Assembly (NCBI GenBank): GCA_035518375.1
Contig: DATIXQ010000141.1
Location: forward strand, 1-64,000
DNA length: 64,000 nt
Direction: 5' to 3'
Source: DATJLY01 sp035518375
GTDB lineage: Bacteria; Pseudomonadota; Alphaproteobacteria; ATCC43930; CGMCC-115725
In this document: piece after piece, positions 8,196 through 15,851 of the stretch
Position numbering within the stretch: the stretch's first letter is position 1
Layout of the letters: each line of letters opens with the position of its first letter
Position numbers and translations under genes: made by a program
The notes under the pieces: model-generated
Databases searched by the model: none
Told to the model about the DNA's origin: nothing
The model's input: only the letters and a program-made list of their open reading frames with translations

Positions 8196-9194
8196 TCACT
8201 TCTGCGCTTTGCGCAGATAGCTCGTATCGACATAGTCCTTGAGCGGATGCGCGGGCCGTGCCTCGGGCGCGGCATAGCGCTTGCGCAGCTCGAGCACGCG
8301 CTCGGCCCCGGCGCGGTCGAGCGCCAAGTCGCGCGAGAGCCCGGTGCGGCGGTCGGCGAGGATCGCGTAGATGCGCGGCAGCTCCGCCTCGGCAACGCTC
8401 GGCATTTCCCCGTGCATCAGCGCGAGCGCCGCCGTCTTGTGATCGGGCGCCACGAACCAGCGCACGGACTGGCGATAGGCCTCGATGAAGCCGACGATCG
8501 TCGCGCCGTGATCCTTGGCCCAACCGCGCCGCACCGCGGTCACGGTCGCCGCATAGTGGCCGAACCGACCGGCGACGGTTTCGAGCGCGACGAAGCCCTT
8601 GTTCTTGGCCGCAAGATCGAACGGGATCGAAAGCAGCGCGCCCTGCGCCTTGCCCTCGGTCAATGCCGCGAGCCGTGCGCCACTGCTCCCGGCGGTGACA
8701 TACTGGACGGCGTCCTTCGGCACGCCGCCCTCGGCCAACAGCTCCTGTAGCGCGAAGCTGAAGCCCGTGGTGAGCGCGTCGACCACCATGGTCTTGCCGC
8801 GCAACTCGGCGACCGACTTCGTGCCGGGTGCCGCGATGAGCGAGAGGAAGCCGCTGTCACCGCCCGTCACCGCGACGAGATCGAGCGGGCCGCCGAGATC
8901 GGCCTCGCCGTGTCCGTCGTGGTAAGCGACGACATTGTCGAGCGCGGTGATGAGGACCTGGTAGCGCCCTTCGACGAGGCCCTTGAATTGATCGACCGAG
9001 CCTTTGGGATGCGAGAGCGTGACCTCGAGCCCCTTGGCGTGGAAGAAGCCCTGCTCCTGCCCGACCCGGGTCGCGATGCCCGAGGCGCCGGCGAAACTGT
9101 TGACGCCCAAGGCCTCGTCCGCGCGCGCGCTGGCCGGCACCAATATGGCGCTGAGCGCCAGCGCCGCAGCCGCCGCGAAAATTTCCGTCCTCAT
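8196..9194 (-). CDS. ABC transporter substrate-binding protein, NMT1/THI5 (NitT/TauT) type
   Basis: A 332-residue exported protein. The first 25 residues (MRTEIF, a hydrophobic Ala/Leu core, then ASARA before DEA) form a clear Sec signal peptide. After it comes the NMT1-like pattern: a GQEQGFFHAKGLEVTLSHPKGS segment for binding and VTGGDSGFLSLIAAPGTKSVAELRGKTMVVDA. The ATG at 9194 has a GGAGGGG site; longer upstream frames lack the signal. There is no permease or ATPase next to it, so it may share the transporter encoded at 17638-20243 or be an orphan receptor. The ligand is unknown. Convergent with the ThDP enzyme gene. Confidence 0.85.
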   Translation of the reverse strand: MRTEIFAAAAALALSAILVPASARADEALGVNSFAGASGIATRVGQEQGFFHAKGLEVTLSHPKGSVDQFKGLVEGRYQVLITALDNVVAYHDGHGEADLGGPLDLVAVTGGDSGFLSLIAAPGTKSVAELRGKTMVVDALTTGFSFALQELLAEGGVPKDAVQYVTAGSSGARLAALTEGKAQGALLSIPFDLAAKNKGFVALETVAGRFGHYAATVTAVRRGWAKDHGATIVGFIEAYRQSVRWFVAPDHKTAALALMHGEMPSVAEAELPRIYAILADRRTGLSRDLALDRAGAERVLELRKRYAAPEARPAHPLKDYVDTSYLRKAQK

Positions 9195-9250
9195 GGCCCC
9201 CTCCCCTGTTCTATCTCTGCCTGGGAACCCTGTTTTATCGGGGCCAAGCG

Positions 9251-9889
9251 ATGATTGATAGACTGGCGCCAACCGACAGCGACGCGCTCCTCGTGGTCGA
9301 TGTGCAGAACGATTTCTGCGCCGGCGGCCGCCTCGCCGTGCCGCGCGGCGAGGAGATCGTGCCCGCCGTGAACCGCCTCGCGCGGTCCATTTCCACAATC
9401 GTGCTGACGCAGGACTGGCACCCGCGCGACCACCGCTCCTTCGCTTCGCAGCACGCGGGGCAGAAGCCTTACGACGTGGTCGCCTTTCCCTATGGGCCGC
9501 AAATCTTGTGGCCCGACCATTGCGTGCAGGGAACCGAGGGCGCCGCCTTCTGCCGCGACCTCGATATCCCCGGCGCTACGCTGGTGATCCGCAAGGGCTT
9601 CCGGCGCGAGATCGATTCCTACTCGACCTTCTTCGAGAACGACCGGAGGACGCCGACAGGGCTCCAGGGCTACTTGCGCGAACGCGGCATGAGGCGCGTC
9701 TTCGTCGCCGGCCTCGCCTTCGATTTCTGTGTCGGATACTCCGCCTTGGACGCAGCGCGGCTCGGGTTCGAGACTTGCGTCATCGAGGACGCCTGCCGCG
9801 CGATCGATGTCGACGGGTCGGAGGCCGCGACGCGCAAGAGCCTCGCCGAGGCGGGCGTCGCGCTCGTTTGCGTGGACCGGTTCGGCTGA
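9251..9889 (+). CDS. pncA: Nicotinamidase
   Basis: A 212-residue cysteine hydrolase of the isochorismatase-like fold that converts nicotinamide to nicotinate and ammonia in NAD salvage. The catalytic triad is complete: D17 in VVDVQNDF, K115 in VIRKGF, C160 in AFDFCVGYSA. Metal ligands D55, H57, H61 and H90 (QDWHPRDH, WPDHCVQGT) match PncA rather than generic isochorismatases. The length is normal (E. coli 213). It is divergent from the binding protein gene, with 56 bases between them. Directly downstream the sequence enters the remnant and acquired region. Confidence 0.95.
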   Translation: MIDRLAPTDSDALLVVDVQNDFCAGGRLAVPRGEEIVPAVNRLARSISTIVLTQDWHPRDHRSFASQHAGQKPYDVVAFPYGPQILWPDHCVQGTEGAAFCRDLDIPGATLVIRKGFRREIDSYSTFFENDRRTPTGLQGYLRERGMRRVFVAGLAFDFCVGYSALDAARLGFETCVIEDACRAIDVDGSEAATRKSLAEAGVALVCVDRFG

Positions 9890-9902
9890 CCCGGGCATGC
9901 AC

Positions 9903-10479
9903 TCATATGTCACCGTGCCGATCCGATCTCACGAGATAGACGGCCTCATAGATGATGTCTTTTCTCAGAGTCCGGCGCATCGACCGCCGATTGATCTCAG
10001 CGGCCTGCTTGTCCGCTGGAGCCTGTTTGCGACAAAGCGCGAAATCGATCGACGATCTGGGCCGCAGAGCGCACGTCGCGGATCATGCGTTCGATGCTCA
10101 TCAAAGCCTGCCCAAGATTTGGAGGGTCGGCCAACAGCCAGCATTGGCAGACTTGGGCGTTGATCGAAATGGCCGTCAGAGGGTGAATGATTTCATGCGC
10201 AGTGGACGCGGAGAGTTCAGCAACCGGCGCAGCCTGACCTCCGTATAGAAGCTTGTCCTTCGTCGAACCAGGCGCTTCTCGCACCCGGGTTTCGTCCGCC
10301 GTGGCGGTCGCATCGACGGGAGCCGCAAAGCCGGCCGCGCGAAAGTATTGGAATGCATCGCCGACGGCCGCGCGCCGAGTGGCCTCCCCCAGGAGCCGAT
10401 CAAAGGCGATGACCTGACCGCAATTTGGACAGGCTCCATGAAGGCCGGTCCCGACTGCTCCAGGGTCATTGTCAGGCAT
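9903..10479 (-). pseudogene. Frameshifted and truncated sensor histidine kinase remnant (HisKA part only)
   Basis: From the ATG at 10479 (GGGAGG site) the frame gives 160 residues ending at 9997. It has a CPNC pair near the N terminus and then a typical dimerisation/phosphoacceptor helix pair VAELSASTAHEIIHP...RMIRDVRSAAQIVDRFRALSQ with H95 in the H-box. The frame then runs into a short tail and stops. Skipping one base near 10029 continues plausibly as QAPADKQAAEI...KDIIYEAVYLVRSD before a stop at 9903. That text resembles the linker that precedes the HATPase domain in such kinases. No ATP-binding domain exists. I infer decay by a one-base insertion plus loss of the 3' half. The 160-residue product could still be made, as a HisKA-only protein. 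Confidence 0.6.
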
Positions 10480-10490
10480 GGTCGCCTCCC

Positions 10491-10527
10491 TTGACATCGT
10501 TGTATGCATACGGTATTCGACTGTATG
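10491..10527 (+). promoter_or_regulatory. Putative mocR promoter with direct-repeat operator
   Basis: A sigma-70-like promoter is visible: TTGACA (10491-10496), a 17-base spacer, and TATTCG (10514-10519). Overlapping it are two TGTATG direct repeats at 10501-10506 and 10522-10527, 21 bases apart start to start, so on the same helix face. The first lies in the 10-bp palindrome GTATGCATAC (10502-10511). MocR/GntR regulators such as PdxR and GabR bind direct repeats of this kind in divergent promoter regions. The assignment to the MocR gene that follows is an inference. Confidence 0.45.
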
Positions 10528-10557
10528 GATTTGATCAACGTACAATTGGCAAATTGC

Positions 10558-11931
10558 ATGGAATGGGTCCCTACACTTTCTCGGGCCTCGGGCCCGCTCT
10601 ACCGACAGATCTCCGACGCCATAGAACGCGATGTCGCCAATGGGGCCCTGCGGCGGGGGCAGCAGATGCCGACGCACCGCGCGCTGGCGGTTGCGCTTGG
10701 CATCGATCTCACGACCGTGACGCGGGCTTATAGCGATGCACGGCACCGCGGACTGCTTGACGCGCGCGTTGGACAAGGAACGTTCGTGTCGGAATCCACC
10801 AAACGCGCAATGCTCGATGTGCCCGACAGCGTCCGCATCGACTTGTCGATGAATGTTCCGCCCCAGCCGGTCGAGGCAGCCCTCGATGCGCGCATCGAGC
10901 GCGGCCTGGCTTCGATCCACAAGCGCTACGGCCTCTCATCCTTCCTGAACTATCAAGAACCCGGCGGCAGCGAACCGGATCGGCTTGTCGTAGCCGCATG
11001 GCTGAAGCGGCGTCTGCCGGATGTACCCACAGGGCGCATTGTGATCTATCCCGGAAGCCAGTCCGCGATCTTCAATATCCTGCTCGCCCATCTGAAGCCC
11101 GGCGACACCTTGCTCACGGAAGCGCTGACGTTTCCAGGAGTGAAGGCCGCGGCGGAGAGCCTCGGCATTCGCCTTGTCGGCGTGCCAGTGGACGAGCAGG
11201 GCGTGGTTCCCGCAGCTTTGGCGAAGGCCCTCGATGCAACCAAGTCCAAAGCCGTCTATCTCACACCGACGATGCACAATCCGACGACGGCCACGATGGG
11301 CAAGGCGCGCCGCAGGGAAGTCGCCGAAGTGCTCCGCAGGTCGAATGCGTTCCTGATCGAGGATGATGCCTACGGCGCGCTCGACCCTATGCAGCAGCTT
11401 CTCGCAGCGCTGATCCCCGAGAAGACTTTTCTGACCATCAGCCTTTCGAAGTGTCTCGCGCCTGCGCTGCGCGTGTCATTTCTTGTGACGCCCGATGCTT
11501 TGTCGGCGCTGAACCTGCGGAGTAAGTTGAGGGCGACAAGCCAAATGGTAGCGCCGCTCATGAATGCGCTGGTGATTGAGTGGCTTCGTTCAGGTGAGGC
11601 AGAGCAAATCATCACGGCCATCAGGACCGAAGCCGCCGGTCGGCAGCAGCTTGCCGCGCGCGTCCTGAAAGGCCACGCCTTCGCCGCTCACCCGAAGGGC
11701 CACCACCTTTGGCTGCCCCTGCCCGCCCGCTGGAACAGAGCTGACTTCGTCGTAGAACTCTCGCGGCAGAGCCTTGCTGTCGTCGGAAGCGAGGCCTTCG
11801 CGGTCGATCAGCCTCGCTCACCACACGCGGTCAGACTATGCCTTGGCGCCGCGCGCAATCGCGCGGAGCTTGGCTCGGCGCTCGAACTGCTGTTCAAAAC
11901 ACTGGGCAGGGAAGCGGCTCACGTCGTGTGA
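10558..11931 (+). CDS. MocR-type (GntR family) transcriptional regulator with aminotransferase-like domain
   Basis: About 457 residues from the ATG at 10558. There is an N-terminal winged helix (SGPLYRQISDAIERDVANGAL...LTTVTRAYSDARHRGLLDARVGQGTF, about 8-75), a linker, and a fold-type-I aminotransferase domain. The PLP lysine is K298 in SLSKCLAPALRVSF, and the preceding cofactor Asp-Asp is in LIEDDAYG. Starts at 10504 and 10525 are possible but would overlap the putative promoter. MocR proteins sense PLP or an amino compound and usually control a divergent gene; here that gene is the kinase remnant, so the true target may have been lost or may lie downstream (GST). Codon use is less GC-biased than in the flanking catabolic genes, which fits acquisition. 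Confidence 0.9.
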   Translation: MEWVPTLSRASGPLYRQISDAIERDVANGALRRGQQMPTHRALAVALGIDLTTVTRAYSDARHRGLLDARVGQGTFVSESTKRAMLDVPDSVRIDLSMNVPPQPVEAALDARIERGLASIHKRYGLSSFLNYQEPGGSEPDRLVVAAWLKRRLPDVPTGRIVIYPGSQSAIFNILLAHLKPGDTLLTEALTFPGVKAAAESLGIRLVGVPVDEQGVVPAALAKALDATKSKAVYLTPTMHNPTTATMGKARRREVAEVLRRSNAFLIEDDAYGALDPMQQLLAALIPEKTFLTISLSKCLAPALRVSFLVTPDALSALNLRSKLRATSQMVAPLMNALVIEWLRSGEAEQIITAIRTEAAGRQQLAARVLKGHAFAAHPKGHHLWLPLPARWNRADFVVELSRQSLAVVGSEAFAVDQPRSPHAVRLCLGAARNRAELGSALELLFKTLGREAAHVV

Positions 11932-11935
11932 TTAG

Positions 11936-12110
11936 CGAGATTGAGCATGGGCCCGCCATCGCCGACGAGCGCCACGGTCTTGCGCGGACTTCCCGCGAGC
12001 GCCGCGCCAACCGCCATGGCGAGGCCCTGGCCGATGCCGCCGCCCATGGCATGGACGGCCGAGCGCGGATCGCCGAGCGCCGGCATGCGGTTGCCCCAGG
12101 TGCTGTTCGA
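11936..12110. repeat. 175-bp duplicated fragment of the ThDP-enzyme gene (copy 1, detached)
   Basis: This segment matches 13172-13346 base for base except at two positions (173/175 identical by my reading), in the same orientation. It encodes on the minus strand the piece NSTWGNRMPALGDPRSAV through VALVGDGG of the ThDP enzyme at 12837-14495, but without start, stop or the rest of the gene. One of the two changes turns GDGGL into GDGGP. It starts five bases after the mocR stop and lies 91 bases before the GST start. Confidence 0.93.
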
Positions 12111-12201
12111 TTGCAAGAACGGCGCAAATCGTGCGGACGGGCGCCGATGTCAGATTCGACCCCAAGCGGACTTTCTGCGGACTTGCTATGGTGTTCCGAA
12201 C

Positions 12202-12804
12202 ATGAAGCTCTTTGTCACCTACGGGTCGCCGTACGCTCGCCTCGCGCGCATTATCGTCATCGAAAAGGCGCTCGACGACCGCGTCGAGATCATCGAGGCG
12301 AAAACACGCACTTCCGGCAGCCCCTACTATCAGATCAATCCGTCCGGCCGCGTCCCCTATCTGATCGACGATACCGGCGTTGGCATGGAAGACAGTCAGC
12401 TCATCTGCGCCTATCTCGACGGCCTCGACGGCAAGCCGCGCTTCCACAACGCGTCTCACGCATCCGATTGGGCGTATCTAAGGATCGAGTCCGCAGCGCG
12501 AAGTATGTGCGATGGCATCGCCGTGTGGGGCCGGGAAATGGCTCGGCCTGAGAACGAGCGTTCGCCGACTACCCTCGCCCATGAATCAGCGCGCGCCCGG
12601 CGCATGGCCGATTTCTTCGAGGACCGCGCAACCGATCCACTGATGCAGGGGTCGCCGCGCATGGCGCATCTCATCCTTGCCGTCGCCGTCGAGATGGCGC
12701 GGAAGCGTGGGCTTGGCGATCTCACCGCCGACCGGCGGCAGCTGGCAAGCTGGATGCGCGCCATATCCGATCTGCCTTCGATGAAAAGGACGGTCCCGCC
12801 TTAG
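12202..12804 (+). CDS. Glutathione S-transferase family protein
   Basis: A 200-residue protein. The N-terminal thioredoxin-like domain starts MKLFVTYGSPYARLARIIVIEKAL and shows the cis-Pro segment GRVPYLIDDTGVGMEDSQLICAYLD, where the ED-S pair binds the gamma-glutamyl part of glutathione. The all-helical C-terminal domain follows (about 85-195). The catalytic Ser/Tyr candidate is in the YGSPYAR loop. It lies alone on the plus strand between mocR and the convergent ThDP-enzyme gene and is flanked by the 175-bp direct repeats. It might be MocR-regulated or be part of the acquired block. The substrate is unknown. Confidence 0.85.
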   Translation: MKLFVTYGSPYARLARIIVIEKALDDRVEIIEAKTRTSGSPYYQINPSGRVPYLIDDTGVGMEDSQLICAYLDGLDGKPRFHNASHASDWAYLRIESAARSMCDGIAVWGREMARPENERSPTTLAHESARARRMADFFEDRATDPLMQGSPRMAHLILAVAVEMARKRGLGDLTADRRQLASWMRAISDLPSMKRTVPP

Positions 12805-12836
12805 ACGCGCAAAGATCGATCTTCTGACTTCGGAAC

Positions 12837-14495
12837 CTAGCGCCCGATGGCGGCGGCGGGCGGCGGCGGAAAGCTGCCGTGGCGCTGGGTGAAGGGGCCG
12901 ATTGCGCGCATGTCGACCTCGACGATCGACAGGCCCTTGTGCTGGACGGCGGCGGCGAAGGCAGGCGCGAAATCGGTGAGTGCGCCAAGCCGCCGGTGCG
13001 GAATGCCGAGGCTTTCCGCGACGCGCGCGAAATCCGGCGTGAGCAGATCGGCGTAGCATTCGCGCCCGCCATACATGTTGTGCTGGATGTTGCGGATGAC
13101 GCCGTAGCCGCCGTCGTTCATCACGAGAAGCGCAATGTCGGCGCCCGATTCCGCCGCGGTCGCAAGCTCGCCGAGATTGAGCATGAGCCCGCCATCGCCG
13201 ACGAGCGCCACGGTCTTGCGCGGACTTCCCGCGAGCGCAGCGCCAACCGCCATGGCGAGGCCCTGGCCGATGCCGCCGCCCATGGCATGGACGGCCGAGC
13301 GCGGATCGCCGAGCGCCGGCATGCGGTTGCCCCAGGTGCTGTTCGAGAGCGTGATGTCGCGCACCCAGAGCGCGTCCTTGGGCATGAGCCGCGTCAGCGC
13401 GTCGAGCATCGGGCCATAAGGCGCGATGCTGCGGCGCAGGCCCTCCTCCGCCGCGGCGCGCGCGGCGGCGACATCAGCGGCGAAGGCGGGGTCAGGCGCA
13501 AGCCGCCCGGCGAGCCGCGCCGCAAGATCCTCGAGCACGAGACGCGCATCGCCGCGCACGAAGATCTCGCACGGATAGCCGCGCCCTTCGGCCGCCGGAT
13601 CGACATCGATCCGCGCGCGGGCGAGCGGAAGATGGAGATTGTATGTGCGCGTCTCGTTGCTGCGCAGATGTGAGCCCGCGACCACCATGAAATCGACGCT
13701 GTCATAGAGCTGCTCGACCGGCGGCGACGCAGCGAAGGCGCCGAGGCTCATCGGATCGTCCTCGGGCAGGATGCCGCGGCCGGCGGCACTGGTGACGACC
13801 GCGACGCCCGTCGCGGCGAGCGCAGCCGCCGCGTTGCCCGCCTCGCGCGCGCCGCCGCCGAGCCAGAGGAGCGGGCGCCGCGCCGCGGCCATCCGCGCCG
13901 AGAGCCGGTCGAGCGCCGCGGGATCGGGCGCGATCGGCGCAAGCGCGACGGGCGGGAAGTGCTGCGGCATCTTTGCCGGCGCGCTTTGCACATCGACCGG
14001 AATCTCGATGCTGACCGGCCCGCGCGGCGCCGCGAGTGCGAGCCTCGCCGCCTCGTGCAGCACCGCGGGCGCCTCGGAGGGATCGACGATACGGAAGGCC
14101 GCCTTCGACACCGCGCGCAGCATGTCGAGCTGCGCCGGCGCCTCGTGCAGGAAGCCGAAGCCGCGGTCGAGAAACGGCTTGTCCACTTGACCGGTGAAAT
14201 GGAGGAGCGGCGTGCCTGCGGTCGCCGCCTCGACGAGGGCGCCTGCGGCGTTGCCGGCGCCGGTGCCGGTGCTGGTGACGACGACGCCGAGGCCGCCGGA
14301 GATGCGCGCGGCTGCATCCGCCATGTTGGTGGCGCCCGCTTCGCCGCGCGCCGGCACGAAGCGGATCTTGCCGCGGCGGTGGATCGCATCGAGGATCGGG
14401 ATGTTGTGCACGCTCACAACGCCGAAGGCGAGGCGCACGCCAACGCTTTCGAGGAAGGCGGCAATGACGTCGCCGAGCGTGGTCGCATCGCTCAT
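12837..14495 (-). CDS. Thiamine-diphosphate-binding enzyme (acetolactate synthase-like)
   Basis: A 552-residue three-domain ThDP enzyme. The catalytic Glu is in VPARGEAGATNMADAAARI, and the cofactor motif is VGDGGLMLNLGELATAAESG...VMNDGGYGVI. A glycine-rich central domain (WLGGGAREAGNAAAA) may have lost FAD-binding. Acetolactate synthase, benzoylformate decarboxylase and oxalyl-CoA decarboxylase share this fold; the HxH-like pocket needed for a firm call is not evident. It is the last gene of the ten-gene minus-strand operon; its ATG overlaps the stop of the hydrolase gene as ATGA. A 175-bp internal part is duplicated at 11936-12110. A 2-oxo acid decarboxylase step late in ring catabolism would suit the context. 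Confidence 0.9.
   Translation of the reverse strand: MSDATTLGDVIAAFLESVGVRLAFGVVSVHNIPILDAIHRRGKIRFVPARGEAGATNMADAAARISGGLGVVVTSTGTGAGNAAGALVEAATAGTPLLHFTGQVDKPFLDRGFGFLHEAPAQLDMLRAVSKAAFRIVDPSEAPAVLHEAARLALAAPRGPVSIEIPVDVQSAPAKMPQHFPPVALAPIAPDPAALDRLSARMAAARRPLLWLGGGAREAGNAAAALAATGVAVVTSAAGRGILPEDDPMSLGAFAASPPVEQLYDSVDFMVVAGSHLRSNETRTYNLHLPLARARIDVDPAAEGRGYPCEIFVRGDARLVLEDLAARLAGRLAPDPAFAADVAAARAAAEEGLRRSIAPYGPMLDALTRLMPKDALWVRDITLSNSTWGNRMPALGDPRSAVHAMGGGIGQGLAMAVGAALAGSPRKTVALVGDGGLMLNLGELATAAESGADIALLVMNDGGYGVIRNIQHNMYGGRECYADLLTPDFARVAESLGIPHRRLGALTDFAPAFAAAVQHKGLSIVEVDMRAIGPFTQRHGSFPPPPAAAIGR
13172..13346. repeat. 175-bp duplicated fragment (copy 2, within the intact ThDP-enzyme gene)
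   Basis: Parental copy of the direct repeat described at 11936-12110, covering the region around the GDG cofactor motif of the intact ThDP-enzyme gene. The two copies are offset by exactly 1236 bases and bracket the GST gene and the 3' part of the enzyme gene. Confidence 0.93.
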
Positions 14496-15337
14496 GGCGC
14501 GTCGAGGAAAGAAAGGACCGCGTCGTCGAACGGACCCGGCGCTTCGACATAGCAGGAATGGCCAGGCCCCGGCAGCAACGCGAAGCGCGCGCCCGGAATG
14601 GCGGCGGCGACCTCGCGGCACTGCGCCTCGGGAGTGACGGTGTCGGCGCTACCGACGAGGACGAGCGCCGGCACCTTGATGCCGCGCGCCTCGGCGAGGA
14701 TGTCGCCCACGCCCAGCATGCGCACGGCCTGCGCATAGCCTGCGGGCCGCATCTCGCGCATCACCGCCTGCACCAGCATCAAGGCGCGCCGCGGCGCCTG
14801 CGGCGAGAGCACATCGGGCCCGCGCTTTTCCGCAAGCCCCGCGGGGCCAAGCGCCGCCATGTTCTTGAGCCGGCCCTCGACACGCTCGGCGCGCAGCTCG
14901 GTTGCAGCGCGCGCATAGCCCGGCGTCGGCGAGGCGAGGATGAGTTTCTCGACGCGCTCCGTGCCGGTCATGCGGCAGAAGGCCGCCGCCGGCAGCGCGC
15001 CCATCGAATGGCCGAGCAAATAAAAGCGCTTCAACCCGAGCGCGTCGGCGAACGCGCTCAATACTTCGGCATAAGCCGCGGGCGCCGGGGCCTCCTCCGG
15101 CAGCGGATCGGAGCCGCCATAGCCCGGCGCATCCCAGGCGATGACGCGGATACCGCGCGAGGGCAGCGACACGAACTGCGCGCCGAACGAGGCCGCGAGC
15201 GAGCTCACGCCATGCAGCAGCACGAGCGTGCGCTCGTTGTCGTAGCCCGATTCGCGATACTGCACGGTACGGCCCTTGACGGTGACGCGCTGCGGCGGCG
15301 GCGCGCCCGTCTCGTAGCCGAGCAGGTCCATTTCCAT
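14492..15337 (-). CDS. Alpha/beta hydrolase
   Basis: A 281-residue alpha/beta hydrolase with the full set of active-site elements. These are the oxyanion HG motif in VLLHGVSS, the nucleophile elbow GHSMGA, the acid in LVGSADTVTPE and the catalytic His in GPGHSCYVEAP. It resembles 3-oxoadipate enol-lactonase and meta-cleavage product hydrolases. The ATG at 15337 (with GGAG five bases upstream) starts just after the cupin stop; the frame extends further upstream but overlaps the cupin. In the operon it sits between a cupin and a ThDP enzyme. Hydrolysis of a ring-opened ester, lactone or C-C bond is likely; the specific substrate is not determinable. Confidence 0.9.
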   Translation of the reverse strand: MEMDLLGYETGAPPPQRVTVKGRTVQYRESGYDNERTLVLLHGVSSLAASFGAQFVSLPSRGIRVIAWDAPGYGGSDPLPEEAPAPAAYAEVLSAFADALGLKRFYLLGHSMGALPAAAFCRMTGTERVEKLILASPTPGYARAATELRAERVEGRLKNMAALGPAGLAEKRGPDVLSPQAPRRALMLVQAVMREMRPAGYAQAVRMLGVGDILAEARGIKVPALVLVGSADTVTPEAQCREVAAAIPGARFALLPGPGHSCYVEAPGPFDDAVLSFLDAP

Positions 15338-15342
15338 CCGGC

Positions 15343-15840
15343 TCAGCTCCGCTTCAATTTCGCAAGCGGATGGTCGGGCGGGTATGTCGGCGTCACGGGC
15401 TTCGAGGCGCCCAGCATGACGCACATGAGCGCGTCCTCCTCGCCCTCGTTCTTGAGGCCGCGATAGACACCGGCCGGCACCGAGCAGAGATCGCGCTCGC
15501 CCAGCTCCGTCTCCCAGGTCTCGCCGTCCTTCTCGAAGAAAAGGCGGATCTTGCCGCGGATCATGAAGAACACTTCCTCGACATCGGTATGGATGTGCAA
15601 GGGGCCCTCGCAGCCCGCGGGAAGCAGCATGGTCGAGAAGGTGAAATGCTCGGCCGGTACGGCATTGTCGTCGTGCGCCACACCCGTGCCGCCGGTGCCG
15701 ATGTAGCGGAGCTGCGCGCGGCGATATTTCTCGTCGTAGTCGGCCTGGAACTTGAGCGCGTCCCAGTCGTAGCTGCGCGTGTCATAGCGCGCGATGCGGC
15801 TTTGCAAGGTCGCCTCGAGCGAGTTGGGTTTGCCCGGCAT
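15343..15840 (-). CDS. Cupin-domain protein
   Basis: A 165-residue single-cupin protein. Cupin motif 1 is visible as PLHIHTDVEEVFFMIRGKIRLFF (His, His, Glu metal ligands) and motif 2 as DLCSVPAGVYRGLKNEG, where the usual His is replaced by Tyr. The frame ends with a Pro-rich tail. The ATG at 15840 has AAGGAGAG upstream. In an oxygenase operon such proteins may be small dioxygenases, isomerases or effector-binding proteins. Retention of only part of the metal site makes a catalytic ring-cleavage role uncertain. Confidence 0.85.
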   Translation of the reverse strand: MPGKPNSLEATLQSRIARYDTRSYDWDALKFQADYDEKYRRAQLRYIGTGGTGVAHDDNAVPAEHFTFSTMLLPAGCEGPLHIHTDVEEVFFMIRGKIRLFFEKDGETWETELGERDLCSVPAGVYRGLKNEGEEDALMCVMLGASKPVTPTYPPDHPLAKLKRS

Positions 15841-15851
15841 ATGTCTCTCCT

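Noticed and set aside
11894..12127. Short minus-strand coding fragment with a GDG motif
   Set aside because: It is only the translated 175-bp duplicate of the ThDP-enzyme gene; lacks start, stop context and the rest of the enzyme. Recorded as a repeat.
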